Shown here: positions 16,066-24,058 of the stretch, piece by piece
Layout of the letters: each line of letters starts with the position of its first letter
Numbering within the stretch: the first letter of the stretch is position 1
NCBI GenBank assembly: GCA_019694355.1
Contig: JAIBCB010000004.1
Span: 296,376 to 360,375, forward strand
DNA length: 64,000 bases
Origin: Pyrinomonadaceae bacterium
GTDB lineage: Bacteria; Acidobacteriota; Blastocatellia; Pyrinomonadales; Pyrinomonadaceae
Direction: 5' to 3'
Made by a program: the position numbers and the translations under genes
The notes under the pieces: model-generated
Told to the model about the DNA's origin: nothing
What the model saw: the letters and a program-made list of their open reading frames with translations, nothing else
The model's database searches: none

Positions 16066-16668
16066 ATGGGAACGAAAACAACCTACACCGCCCGGACGTT
16101 CGATCTGAGCGATCTTACAGGCATCTCGAACGAAACGCTCGCGATGCACTTCAAGCTTTATGAAGGCTACGTGACGAACACGAACGCTTACAACCAACGC
16201 GTTGCCGACCTGCTAGGCGCCGGAGAACTCGATGGGACTCAGGTCGCAGCCTTTAGCGAACTAAAACGCCGTTTCGGATTCGAATATAACGGAATGGTGC
16301 TGCACGAATATTACTTCGAGAATATGCAGAAACACGGTGCCGGCGATGCCTCCAAGGGCGACAAGTTCACTGCCGCCGCGGAATCTGCATTCGGAAGCTA
16401 CGAGCTTTGGAAGGCAGATTTTGTCAACACCGGCAAAATGCGTGGTGTCGGCTGGGCGGCAGTTTATCAGGATCACTCAGGTGCGATCTCGAACCATTGG
16501 GTCGAACAGCATCAGGCCGGGAACGTCGCCGGATTCACACCGATCCTTATCATGGACGTGTGGGAACACGCCTGGATCAAGGATTACGCGCCGAGCGAAC
16601 GTGCCAAGTACATTGAATCTTTCTTTGCGAACATCAATTGGGATGTCGTAAATAAGCGGCTCAAATAA
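16066..16668 (+). CDS. sodB: Superoxide dismutase, Fe/Mn family
   Basis: Dismutates superoxide to oxygen and peroxide. The metal ligands are visible as His28 (MHFKLYEGYV), His80 (NGMVLHEYYFEN), and Asp and His in the C-terminal MDVWEHAW block. The usual long region with GVGWAAVY and HQAG is present. Length (200) is normal for cytoplasmic enzymes and no signal peptide is seen. An AGGAG site precedes the ATG. Metal specificity (Fe, Mn or either) cannot be decided by eye, so the sodB symbol is a convenience. It is followed by a clear hairpin terminator. Confidence 0.93.
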   Translation: MGTKTTYTARTFDLSDLTGISNETLAMHFKLYEGYVTNTNAYNQRVADLLGAGELDGTQVAAFSELKRRFGFEYNGMVLHEYYFENMQKHGAGDASKGDKFTAAAESAFGSYELWKADFVNTGKMRGVGWAAVYQDHSGAISNHWVEQHQAGNVAGFTPILIMDVWEHAWIKDYAPSERAKYIESFFANINWDVVNKRLK

Positions 16669-16675
16669 CCACCAC

Positions 16676-16722
16676 AAAAGCGCAGCAGAGATCGATGGTT
16701 TGCCGGTCTTCGCTGCGCTTTT
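16676..16722 (+). terminator. Rho-independent terminator after superoxide dismutase
   Basis: AAAAGCGCAGC pairs with GCTGCGCTTTT around a loop of about 25 bases that can extend the stem. The right arm ends in TTTT and follows the stop codon by seven bases. Confidence 0.75.
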
Positions 16723-16739
16723 CTGCGCCCAAAAATGCA

Positions 16740-16771
16740 TTGACATCTGATGCGTTGATGCAATATCATCA
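16740..16771 (+). promoter_or_regulatory. Promoter and operator of the VapBC module
   Basis: TTGACA (16740-16745), an 18-base spacer, TATCAT (16764-16769): a near-consensus promoter whose predicted start falls on or next to the vapB ATG at 16776, implying a leaderless transcript. TGATG-N6-CATCA (16756-16771) is an inverted repeat lying over the -10 box, a natural site for autorepression by the antitoxin or complex. Confidence 0.65.
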
Positions 16772-16775
16772 CCAT

Positions 16776-17012
16776 ATGAGAACGACGCTCGATATTGAAG
16801 AAGATGTCCTGGAAGCGGCTAAGGAACGAGCCCGAGCCGAAGGAAGTACTGCCGGCAAAGTGATATCGAGAATGGCGCGAAAAGGCTTTGTTGGCGAGCC
16901 CGGCCAAACGCGAAAAGCGGAGGTTCGAAATGGGGTTCCGCTGCTTCCCAGACGTGGAGTACTTGTCACTGACAGCTTCGTAAACAAACTTCGTGACGAA
17001 GAAGGTATTTAG
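16776..17012 (+). CDS. vapB: VapB-type antitoxin
   Basis: 78 residues. The N-terminus MRTTLDIEEDVLEAAKERARAE is a ribbon-helix-helix DNA-binding motif as in type II antitoxins. The C-terminal half (PLLPRRGVLVTDSFVNKLRDEE) is the flexible toxin-wrapping tail. The start at 16776 is chosen because the RHH begins there and the promoter points to it. The stop is immediately followed by the ATG of the PIN toxin (no gap). Likely autoregulated through the inverted repeat overlapping its promoter. Confidence 0.88.
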   Translation: MRTTLDIEEDVLEAAKERARAEGSTAGKVISRMARKGFVGEPGQTRKAEVRNGVPLLPRRGVLVTDSFVNKLRDEEGI

Positions 17013-17450
17013 ATGCGGACGCTGCTGGATGTCAATGTTCTTGTCGCTCTTTTGGACCCGGAACATTCTTTTCATGAACGGGCCCATGCGGCATGGCGAG
17101 AGATACTCGAGTCCGGCGGTTGGTCGTCCTGCCCGATAACCCAGAACGGTGTACTTCGGATTCTCTCAAATGAGCGTTACCCCGGAGCCTCATCCATCTC
17201 AAAGGCCGCGGTGTTCTCGAATCTCGCCGAGTTGATCGAGAATTCGAATCATGTATTCTGGCCTGACGAAATATCCCTACTAGACAATAGCCGTTTTAAT
17301 CCCGATGCGATCATTGGACATAGACAACTGACCGATATCTATTTGCTCGGGCTTGCAATGCAAAACGACGGAAGGTTCGCAACCTTTGATCGTCGGATTC
17401 CTCCAAATGCGATCGTAGATTCTTCAAAAGCCTATCTTTGGATAATCTGA
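17013..17450 (+). CDS. vapC: VapC-type PIN-domain ribonuclease toxin
   Basis: 145 residues. The PIN acidic residues are visible as Asp6 (LLDVNVLVALLD), Asp108 (QLTDIYLLGLA) and Asp126 (ATFDRRI). Family members cleave tRNA or rRNA with Mg2+. ITQNGVLRILSN in the middle is the common VapC TQNxxLR segment. The gene directly abuts vapB, so the two form a standard toxin-antitoxin operon. Lipoyl synthase begins 23 bases after the stop without an obvious new promoter, so lipA may be read from the toxin transcript. Confidence 0.92.
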   Translation: MRTLLDVNVLVALLDPEHSFHERAHAAWREILESGGWSSCPITQNGVLRILSNERYPGASSISKAAVFSNLAELIENSNHVFWPDEISLLDNSRFNPDAIIGHRQLTDIYLLGLAMQNDGRFATFDRRIPPNAIVDSSKAYLWII

Positions 17451-17473
17451 CCGTTGGCGTAAAATGAAGGTTT

Positions 17474-18406
17474 ATGATCGAGGAAAAGGTTCTAGTCCAG
17501 CAGTTTCTAAATCGTAAGCAGCGGGAAAGGCTACGCAAGCCCGACTGGCTGAAGATCAAACTCGGCGACCCGCGAAATCAAAATCAGGTGATGGAGCTGA
17601 TCGACGGCCTCAACCTCCACACCGTCTGTCAGGAAGCGAAATGCCCGAACATCTTTGAATGTTGGACGGACAAGACCGCGACCTTTATGCTCGGCGGCGA
17701 CACATGCACGCGTCATTGCGGATTCTGCGCCGTCAACAAAGGCAAGCCGATGGACCTCGATCCGTTGGAACCGACGCACGTCGCCGAAGCCGTCAAGCAC
17801 CTTGATCTAAAACACGCTGTCATTACGTCGGTCAATCGCGACGACCTCGCAGACGGCGGCTCGTTGCACTGGGCGGAGACGATCCGTAAGGTTCGCGAGA
17901 TGAACCCTGAATGCAAGATCGAGGTTCTGATCCCCGACTTTAACGGCGACGAGCAAGCTCTAAATAACGTTCTAGACGCTCGTCCGGAAGTCTTGAACCA
18001 CAACACCGAAACGATCGCACGGCTCTATCGACGCGTTCGTCCGGATGCGAAATACGATCAAACGCTCGAGCTTCTCGAACGTTCGGCACATTATCGCGAT
18101 ACGCAATTCCCGCAGATGCTCACAAAAAGCGGAATTATGGCCGGCCTCGGCGAGGAATTCGAAGAGGTTGTCGATCTGATGCGCGACCTGCGAAGCGTCT
18201 CGTGCGACATTATGACCATCGGCCAATACCTGCAGCCATACGAAAAACGCCTGCCGGTCGAACGCTACGTAATGCCCGAAGAATTCGCCGAATGGAAAAA
18301 GATCGGCGAAGCAATGGGCTTCAAACACGTTGAATCTTCACCCCTAACGCGCAGCTCATACCACGCGAGGCAACAGACTGAGAGCGGCGAGTTCACGGCA
18401 GTCTAA
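17474..18406 (+). CDS. lipA: Lipoyl synthase (radical SAM)
   Basis: Inserts two sulfurs into octanoyl groups on lipoyl domains of 2-oxoacid dehydrogenases and the glycine cleavage system. Both clusters are visible: the auxiliary cluster Cys52, Cys57 and Cys63 in CQEAKCPNIFECW, and the radical-SAM Cys78, Cys82 and Cys85 in CTRHCGFC. The C-terminal RSSYHA motif supplies the serine ligand. 310 residues is slightly long but normal. lipB is not in the window. The gene lies between two toxin-antitoxin modules. Confidence 0.97.
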   Translation: MIEEKVLVQQFLNRKQRERLRKPDWLKIKLGDPRNQNQVMELIDGLNLHTVCQEAKCPNIFECWTDKTATFMLGGDTCTRHCGFCAVNKGKPMDLDPLEPTHVAEAVKHLDLKHAVITSVNRDDLADGGSLHWAETIRKVREMNPECKIEVLIPDFNGDEQALNNVLDARPEVLNHNTETIARLYRRVRPDAKYDQTLELLERSAHYRDTQFPQMLTKSGIMAGLGEEFEEVVDLMRDLRSVSCDIMTIGQYLQPYEKRLPVERYVMPEEFAEWKKIGEAMGFKHVESSPLTRSSYHARQQTESGEFTAV

Positions 18407-18408
18407 CA

Positions 18409-18843
18409 ATGTCTAAAATAATTCTGTCAATTGGATTCTTTGCGATGCTTTTCGGCTATACCGAGAACTCGCTCGGGCAGAGCAAGGAGTGTTTTGTCAG
18501 GCATGTAAAGTTCGCAAAAGGCAAATCTTCAGCTATCCTCCGTGGTCAGCTCGAACCTTGTCGGAGTCGCATCTACAAACTGAGAGCCCGTGCGGGACAG
18601 AGGATGAAGGTTTCGTTAAGCCCTGACTTCAATGATTTAGTGTTTTCTATTCAAGGAACAAAATTCCTTCCAGCACCGACTTATTCATTCGTCTTAGAAG
18701 GAATTCATAAAAACGGTGTCGCGGAGTGGGAAGGAGTTTTGCCGAACGATGATGTCTATGAAATCTGGCTCTCTAGACCGGCAGTAACTAATAAACGGCA
18801 GCGTCGCACGGTGCCTTATCGCCTAAATATAGAAATCGATTAG
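18409..18843 (+). CDS. Small secreted protein of unknown function
   Basis: 144 residues starting two bases after the lipA stop. MSKIILSIGFFAMLFGYTENSLGQ is a signal peptide. The mature part looks like a beta-rich domain of the pre-peptidase C-terminal kind (ILRGQLEPCRSRIYKLRARAG with VSLSPDFNDLVFSIQG, then VYEIWLSR) that in other proteins binds or caps extracellular enzymes. Codon use is more AT-rich than in lipA, which suggests separate ancestry. Function is unknown. Confidence 0.7.
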   Translation: MSKIILSIGFFAMLFGYTENSLGQSKECFVRHVKFAKGKSSAILRGQLEPCRSRIYKLRARAGQRMKVSLSPDFNDLVFSIQGTKFLPAPTYSFVLEGIHKNGVAEWEGVLPNDDVYEIWLSRPAVTNKRQRRTVPYRLNIEID

Positions 18844-18847
18844 ATAG

Positions 18848-18874
18848 TTGCTAAATTCGCACTAAATTTAGCAA
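18848..18874. promoter_or_regulatory. Operator-like inverted repeat upstream of the Phd/ParE module
   Basis: TTGCTAAATT and AATTTAGCAA are perfect 10-base inverted arms separated by seven bases, ending 20 bases before the antitoxin ATG. Phd/YefM antitoxins usually repress their own operon at such a site. A weak TAGACT (18883-18888) could be the -10 element. Confidence 0.65.
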
Positions 18875-18894
18875 TTCTGTGATAGACTCTGAGT

Positions 18895-19188
18895 ATGAAA
18901 CTCAGTCGCGATATTCAGAGCCTAAGCGTTTTCAAAAGGGATTCGACAAAATTTCTTAGACAGATAAAGAAAACCGGCGAGCCAATTGTTCTGACCGTCA
19001 ACGGCAAAGCTGCTGCGGTTCTGCACGATCCTGACGGCTATCAGGAATATCTTCAGGATAAAAAGCGGCAGGAGGTTATCGCCGGCATTCGCCGCGGAAT
19101 GGAAGATGTAAAAGCGGGCCGAACTCGTCCGGCTGATGAGTTCTTTGACGAATTTTTCTTGAAGTATGATATCCCAACCAAGGAATGA
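18895..19188 (+). CDS. Phd/YefM family antitoxin
   Basis: 97 residues. The N-terminal part LSRDIQSLSVFKRDSTKFLRQIKKTGEPIVLTVNGKAAAVL matches the Phd/YefM fold: a conserved strand-turn-helix ending in the P-I-V-L-T-x-N-G-x-x-A-A-V signature. The charged C-terminus (RRGMEDVKAGRTRPADEFFDEFF) is the toxin-neutralising tail. The last four bases overlap the toxin ATG (ATGA, 19185-19188). Preceded by a perfect inverted repeat, probably its own operator. Confidence 0.9.
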   Translation: MKLSRDIQSLSVFKRDSTKFLRQIKKTGEPIVLTVNGKAAAVLHDPDGYQEYLQDKKRQEVIAGIRRGMEDVKAGRTRPADEFFDEFFLKYDIPTKE

Positions 19189-19511
19189 AGCGATACCGCG
19201 TGGAAACCACGCTGAAGGCCGAGACGGACATAGTTGATTCGTTTATCTGGGGATCCGAAACCTGGGGCGTTGAAGAGGCGATAGGTTGGGCGAATGAACT
19301 TCGGACCCGAATACTTAAAAACCTATCAAACTTTCCGTTTAAGTATCCCGTCGCACCGGAACGCGACGGGAGCGGCCGCGAATACCGGCAAATGATCGTT
19401 GGGCGATACCGGGTTATATTCCATATTGAGAAGTCGGTGGTCCGTGTAGTTCATGTTATAGGCTCATTTGTTGACGAAACTCAAGAAGAAATAGAGGATA
19501 CTCGGGAATGA
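19185..19511 (+). CDS. ParE/RelE-superfamily toxin
   Basis: 108 residues. The fold markers are an N-terminal helix pair (AETDIVDSFIWGSETWG), central ILKNLSNFPFKYPVAPE, and YRQMIVGRYRVIFHIEKSVVRVVHVIGS, the ParE/RelE core of consecutive strands. Members poison gyrase (ParE) or cut mRNA on ribosomes (RelE); which one applies is unclear. Coupled to the antitoxin and, unusually, also by ATGA (19508-19511) to the bacterioferritin gene downstream. Confidence 0.88.
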   Translation: MKRYRVETTLKAETDIVDSFIWGSETWGVEEAIGWANELRTRILKNLSNFPFKYPVAPERDGSGREYRQMIVGRYRVIFHIEKSVVRVVHVIGSFVDETQEEIEDTRE

Positions 19512-19963
19512 ACGAAACTGAAAAGCAGAGTGTGATCGAGGTCTTGAACCGGATCATGGAATTGGAGCTTGCGGGAGTGGTGCGTTACACGCATTACAGC
19601 TTGATGGTATTCGGGTATAACCGCATCCCGATCGTCTCGTGGCTAAAAGGCAATGCCGACGAATCGCTCGCACATGCTCACAAGGCGGGCGAATTCGCAA
19701 CGATGCTCGGCGGGCATCCAAGTTTGAAGATCGGGCCGCTGCTCGAAACCGAAAAGCACGATATCGGCGACATTCTTCGCGAGAGTCTTGAGCACGAGAG
19801 CACGACTTTGAAGGCCTATTATGATCTGCTGTCGAAGGTTGAGGGCCATTCCGTGTCGCTTGAAGAGTACGCTCGCGAGATGATCCTGCAGGAAGAGATA
19901 CATCTGGACGAGGTCAACAAGATGCTTCGCAAACCGGGCGATATGCAGCCTTTCAGCGAATAG
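19508..19963 (+). CDS. bfr: Bacterioferritin-like diiron protein
   Basis: 151-residue four-helix ferritin. Diiron ligands fit LELAGVVRYTHY (helix A Glu), DESLAHAHKAGE (Glu and His, helix B), LEHESTTLKAYYDLL (Glu, helix C) and MILQEEIHLDEV (Glu and His, helix D). The usual Bfr haem Met near residue 52 is not obvious. Stores iron or detoxifies Fe2+ and peroxide. Start overlaps the ParE-like stop (ATGA). A GNAT gene begins with GTG directly at the stop. Fits the oxidative-stress theme with SOD upstream. Confidence 0.88.
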   Translation: MNETEKQSVIEVLNRIMELELAGVVRYTHYSLMVFGYNRIPIVSWLKGNADESLAHAHKAGEFATMLGGHPSLKIGPLLETEKHDIGDILRESLEHESTTLKAYYDLLSKVEGHSVSLEEYAREMILQEEIHLDEVNKMLRKPGDMQPFSE

Positions 19964-20497
19964 GTGCAAGTAGAGATACTTCGTACACCGCGGCTCATCC
20001 TTCGCGAGATAACTGTGCATGATGCGGCGTTTACGCTCGACCTTCTGAATCAGCCTTCTTTCATCAAGAATATCGGAGACCGCGGAGTGCGTGACCTTGA
20101 GCAGGCAGCGAGATTCATCGAGGAGCGTTTCCGAAAGAGCTATACCGACCACGGCTACGGCCTTTATGTCGCCGAGCTAAAGGCAGCCATTGATGGCGTC
20201 ACGCATCGTACCCCGATCGGCATATGCGGTTTTGTACGCCGTGCCGAATTGCCCGGTCCCGACATCGGCTTTGCTTTTCTGCCGCAATATGAGAGAAAAG
20301 GCTACGGATCGGAGTCCGCGAAGGCGATGCTCCAATATGGCCGCGAACGGTTTGGGTTCGAACGAGTTCTCGCGATCACTTCGCTCGACAATGATGCATC
20401 GGGAAATTTGCTTCTAAAGCTAGGCTTCCAATTCGACGGTCTGACGGATTCGCCCGCAGGCGAAAAGCTAAAGCTCTTTTCCTTTGCTTACAAATGA
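19964..20497 (+). CDS. GNAT family N-acetyltransferase (RimJ/RimL-like)
   Basis: 177 residues starting with GTG at the base after the bacterioferritin stop. VEILRTPRLILREITVHDA is the classical RimJ/RimL opening. The acetyl-CoA loop is visible as FLPQYERKGYGSESAKAMLQYG (R/Q-x-x-G-x-G/A). C-terminal SLDNDASGNLLLKLGFQFDG is also conserved. Acetylates an amine, possibly a ribosomal protein N-terminus or a small molecule; the acceptor is not predictable. Confidence 0.88.
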   Translation: MQVEILRTPRLILREITVHDAAFTLDLLNQPSFIKNIGDRGVRDLEQAARFIEERFRKSYTDHGYGLYVAELKAAIDGVTHRTPIGICGFVRRAELPGPDIGFAFLPQYERKGYGSESAKAMLQYGRERFGFERVLAITSLDNDASGNLLLKLGFQFDGLTDSPAGEKLKLFSFAYK

Positions 20498-20535
20498 AAT
20501 GACGCGCGGCTTTTTTTTAGCGCTTCTCAATAACG

Positions 20536-21360
20536 ATGACCTACGGCCTTATCGCCGGCAACGGCCAATTCCCTTTTCTGGTCCTCGACGGAGCGAAAGC
20601 TCAGGGCGTCGATCTTTCGGTCGTCGCTATAAAAGAAGAGACGGATCCGCGTCTAGGTCCGCTCGCGAATGAGATCGCATGGGTCGGAATCGGCCAGCTC
20701 GGCAAGATGATCTCGTTCTTCAAACAGCACGGTGTCACGCAAGTGATGATGGCCGGCCAAGTAAAGCACGTACAGATCTTTTCGGGCGCGATGCCGGACG
20801 TGCGTATGGTCAAGATGCTTTGGCGTCTGCCCCGGCGAAATACGAATGCTCTTATTGGCGGCGTCGCGGACGAACTCGCAAAGGAAGGCATCGAGCTCAT
20901 CGATTCGACCCATTTCATCAAAGACAAACTCGCCCCCGAGGGTGTCCTGACCCGCAGAAAGCCTTCTGAAGAAGAGCTTGCAAATATCGAATACGGCCTT
21001 TTTGTCGCAAACGAAATAGCGCGCCTCGACCTTGGACAGACGATCGTCGTCCGCGGAAGAGCTTGTGTAGCGGTCGAGGCAATGGAAGGCACGGATGAAG
21101 TGATCCGCCGAGCCGGAGAACTTGCCAAGGGGCGACTGACTGTCGTTAAAGTGTCAAAACCGGGTCAGGATATGCGTTTTGACGTGCCTGTGGTCGGTCT
21201 CCCGACCGTCGAAAAGATGATCGAGGCGGGAGCGACCTGCCTTTCGATCACCACAGGGAAAACGCTGATCTTTGACCGCGAAGAGATGATAAAGCTCGCC
21301 GATCGTCACAAGGTCTCAATTATCGGCTCACCCGAAACAAATTCTGCTCAAACGACGTAA
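20536..21360 (+). CDS. lpxI: UDP-2,3-diacylglucosamine pyrophosphatase LpxI
   Basis: Cleaves UDP-2,3-diacylglucosamine to lipid X in lipid A synthesis (the alternative to LpxH). 274 residues is typical. The N-terminal domain begins YGLIAGNGQFPFLVLDGA and the C-terminal domain carries the conserved GRACVAVEAMEGTDEVIRRAGEL and KPGQDMRFDVPVVGLPTVEKM blocks, with the catalytic Asp near GQDMRFD. Forms a lipid A set with lpxK in this window. The preceding gap contains a T-run (20509-20518) but no clear hairpin. Confidence 0.95.
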   Translation: MTYGLIAGNGQFPFLVLDGAKAQGVDLSVVAIKEETDPRLGPLANEIAWVGIGQLGKMISFFKQHGVTQVMMAGQVKHVQIFSGAMPDVRMVKMLWRLPRRNTNALIGGVADELAKEGIELIDSTHFIKDKLAPEGVLTRRKPSEEELANIEYGLFVANEIARLDLGQTIVVRGRACVAVEAMEGTDEVIRRAGELAKGRLTVVKVSKPGQDMRFDVPVVGLPTVEKMIEAGATCLSITTGKTLIFDREEMIKLADRHKVSIIGSPETNSAQTT

Positions 21361-21411
21361 AATACTAGATACTCTGCCCTCGAGGCCGAAAAGTTAAATT
21401 CAGGAGAAATA

Positions 21412-23043
21412 ATGAAAAGGAATCTCATAGGCATTCTTGCAATTGCTGTATTTGCGGCTCAAGCCGCCTTTGCCCAAAGCAAACCGAAGCCGATCGTGAT
21501 CACGCCTGCCGAACGCAAAGCTGTTTCGGGCGTAACTGCCAAGCAGATGAGCGACTATCTGCATTTTGTAGCTTCAGATGAAATGGAAGGCCGCGACACG
21601 CCTTCGCGCGGACTCGACACGACCGCCAAGTTCATCGGAATGAACCTGTCCCGCTGGGGATTCAAACCCGCAGGCGACGATGGAACGTACTATCAAAAGA
21701 TCGCTCTTCGTTACGAAACGGCAGATCCGGCTGCTAACAGCTTTAAGGTCGGCGACGTTACGTATAAATTCAACGAGGATTATTTCCGAATGACGGGTGA
21801 CGCTTCGGTTTCCGGAGACCTCGTCTTTGCCGGACACGGCTGGTTGATCAAATCGAAAGGCATCGACGCTCTTGAGGGCTTAGATGTAAGCGGCAAGATC
21901 GTCGTCCTCTACGCAAAAGGTTTTCCCCGCGGCACAAACGCGACCGGTTTTCCCGAAGGCGTAACGCGGGCTGATCTGACAGGCAAGGAAGGCGTCGATT
22001 GGGAATATCCGGTCAACTATGCGAAGGCAAAGGGTGCAAAAGGCATCATCATTGTCGCCGGCCCACAGCTCACAAAAGCATGGCCGATGATCAAAGGCTT
22101 TCTTTCAAGAGCAAAGGTTTCACCGGAAAAACTCGACACCGGTACGCCGTCTGACCCGCATTTTCCGGTCATTCTGCTCAATGGAACGCCCGGCGAAGCT
22201 TTGATCGGCGGCGCGGATAAGGTCAACGCCAAATCCTTCGATCTCAATAAAAATGCTGTGATCGAAGCAAAGGCAAAGGTCGAGACAAAGTGGACACAGA
22301 ATGTCGTCGCTCTTTGGGAAGGCAGCGATCCGGTCCTGAAGAAAGAAATGGTCGCGATCGGTGCTCACTACGACCACGAAGGAATGAATCCGAATGCTCC
22401 CGGACCGGACAAGATCTGGAACGGCGCGGACGATGACGGCTCGGGCACAGTAGCCGTGCTTTCGATCGCCGAGGCTCTTTCGCATGCGAGCATCAAGCCC
22501 AAGCGCTCCATCCTTTTCGTCTGGCATTGCGGCGAAGAAAAAGGCCTTTGGGGCAGCGAATACTTCAACAAATTCCCGACGGTCGATATCAAGCAGGTCG
22601 TCGCTCAGTTGAACATCGATATGATCGGCCGCAGCAAACCGGCCGGTGATACCGACCCGAAGGATGCAGAGCTTTCAGGCCCGAATATGATCTACGTGAT
22701 CGGCAAGGATATGATGAGTTCGACGCTCGGCAACGTCGTCAGCGGCGTCAACGCTGGCTATCTGAAGATGGACTATGACACGCGTTATGACGATCCGAAC
22801 GACAAGAATCGCTTCTTCTTCCGCTCGGATCACTTCAACTATGCTCAGAACGGCATTCCGGTAACTTTCTGGTTCGACGGCGTCCACGTTGATTATCACC
22901 AACCGGGTGATACGGCCGACAAGATCGACTACGTGAAGATGGAGAAGGTCACTCGGACAATTATGCTGACCCTCTACAAACTCTCCGATCTTAAGGTTCG
23001 CCCGGCGATCGACAAGGAACTGCCTAAAGAACTCAGGCGATAG
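21412..23043 (+). CDS. M28 family zinc metallopeptidase with PA-like insert, secreted
   Basis: 543 residues with signal peptide MKRNLIGILAIAVFAAQAAFAQ. An AGGAG site precedes the ATG. The first half contains a PA-like region between the signal and peptidase domains. The catalytic domain shows the M28 ligands in order: IGAHYDHEG (His), WNGADDDGSGTVA (bridging Asp), WHCGEEKGLWGSEY (Glu-Glu), NIDMIGR (Asp) and FFFRSDHFNYAQNGIP (His). Probably a periplasmic or extracellular aminopeptidase. A hairpin repeat lies between it and the convergent rsmI. Confidence 0.93.
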   Translation: MKRNLIGILAIAVFAAQAAFAQSKPKPIVITPAERKAVSGVTAKQMSDYLHFVASDEMEGRDTPSRGLDTTAKFIGMNLSRWGFKPAGDDGTYYQKIALRYETADPAANSFKVGDVTYKFNEDYFRMTGDASVSGDLVFAGHGWLIKSKGIDALEGLDVSGKIVVLYAKGFPRGTNATGFPEGVTRADLTGKEGVDWEYPVNYAKAKGAKGIIIVAGPQLTKAWPMIKGFLSRAKVSPEKLDTGTPSDPHFPVILLNGTPGEALIGGADKVNAKSFDLNKNAVIEAKAKVETKWTQNVVALWEGSDPVLKKEMVAIGAHYDHEGMNPNAPGPDKIWNGADDDGSGTVAVLSIAEALSHASIKPKRSILFVWHCGEEKGLWGSEYFNKFPTVDIKQVVAQLNIDMIGRSKPAGDTDPKDAELSGPNMIYVIGKDMMSSTLGNVVSGVNAGYLKMDYDTRYDDPNDKNRFFFRSDHFNYAQNGIPVTFWFDGVHVDYHQPGDTADKIDYVKMEKVTRTIMLTLYKLSDLKVRPAIDKELPKELRR

Positions 23044-23074
23044 TCAAACTCTTCGTCCCTGGGGATGAAAATTA

Positions 23075-23121
23075 AGCCACGAAGGCACGAATTGAACTTT
23101 CATATTCGTGAATTCGTGGCT
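23075..23121. repeat. Inverted repeat of the CCACGAAT family between convergent genes
   Basis: AGCCACGAA-xx-CACGAAT pairs with ATTCGTG-xx-TTCGTGGCT across a loop of about a dozen bases. It falls between the M28 stop (23043) and the rsmI stop (23128) and could act as a bidirectional 3' end. The same core recurs at 56937-57008. Confidence 0.65.
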
Positions 23122-23127
23122 AACTTC

Positions 23128-23967
23128 TTACGCTTCCCTTTGTGACTGAAGCAAGCGATATGCTTCCGCACGGGCAAGCCCGAATTCCTTCGCCGCCTTT
23201 CGCATCGCCGCCCGACGATCCAGTCCCTGTTCCTCAAATTCTGCAACACGTTGCACAAAACTGTTCGGCTCGGTAGAGACGGCTCCGCGTTCTTCGCTTG
23301 ATCGCTCTATCACGACGACAAACTCGCCCTTTGCCGCATTCTCCTTATAGTGGGCGGCAAGTTCTGAAAGCGTGCCGCGACGTGTCTCCTCATGCAGCTT
23401 TGTCAGCTCACGTCCGACGGCGGCTTTTCTGTTCCCAAGCACCGAGGCACAATCCTGCAGCGAAGCGGCGATGCGATGAGGTGCTTCATAAAAGATGAGC
23501 GTTGCGGGAATATCAATGACCTCGCTCAAACGCCGTCGCCTTTCCCCGTTTTTTGCCGGGAGAAATCCGCCGAAATAGATCGAGTCCGTGCCGAGCCCTG
23601 ACGTAACCGCCGCTAGCACAAAAGCACACGCTCCGGGAATCGCGAAAACATTCGCACCGGCCTCGACCGCACGTCCGACAAGCTTGAATCCCGGATCGCA
23701 AATGCCCGGCGTTCCCGCATCTGAGACCACCGCGATCGACGCACCTTCGGAGAGGTTTTTTGCAAGCTCCTGGGCACGAGCCTCTTCGTTGTGTTCGTGA
23801 TAGCTGACGAGCTTTGTCTTGATCTGGTAGTGGTCGAGCAGCTTTCGCGTATGCCGCGTATCCTCGCAGGCAATGATGTCCACGCTTCGAAGCACGTCAA
23901 GTGCGCGGATCGTGATGTCGGCGAGGTTTCCGATAGGCGTCGCAACAAGATAGAGAGTTCCGGGCAT
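23128..23967 (-). CDS. rsmI: 16S rRNA (cytidine-1402-2'-O)-methyltransferase
   Basis: SAM-dependent 2'-O-methylation of C1402 in the ribosomal decoding centre. The 279-residue protein opens with GTLYLVATPIGNLADITIRALD and CEDTRHTRKLLDHY, the family signatures. SDAGTPGICDPGF (SAM-binding loop), GACAFVLAAVTSGLG and EAPHRIAASL follow. Only the C-terminal HTH-like part (DRRAAMRKAAKEFGLARAEAY) is variable. Convergent with the M28 gene. A single gene without an obvious operon partner here. Confidence 0.97.
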   Translation of the reverse strand: MPGTLYLVATPIGNLADITIRALDVLRSVDIIACEDTRHTRKLLDHYQIKTKLVSYHEHNEEARAQELAKNLSEGASIAVVSDAGTPGICDPGFKLVGRAVEAGANVFAIPGACAFVLAAVTSGLGTDSIYFGGFLPAKNGERRRRLSEVIDIPATLIFYEAPHRIAASLQDCASVLGNRKAAVGRELTKLHEETRRGTLSELAAHYKENAAKGEFVVVIERSSEERGAVSTEPNSFVQRVAEFEEQGLDRRAAMRKAAKEFGLARAEAYRLLQSQREA

Positions 23968-24058
23968 CGCTGTTTAGGATACACGATTGACGAAACAAAA
24001 AAGAGGCCGTCCTTTTCAGACGACCTCGAGGTCCCTCCATTTTCAGTTCAGTTGTCAG

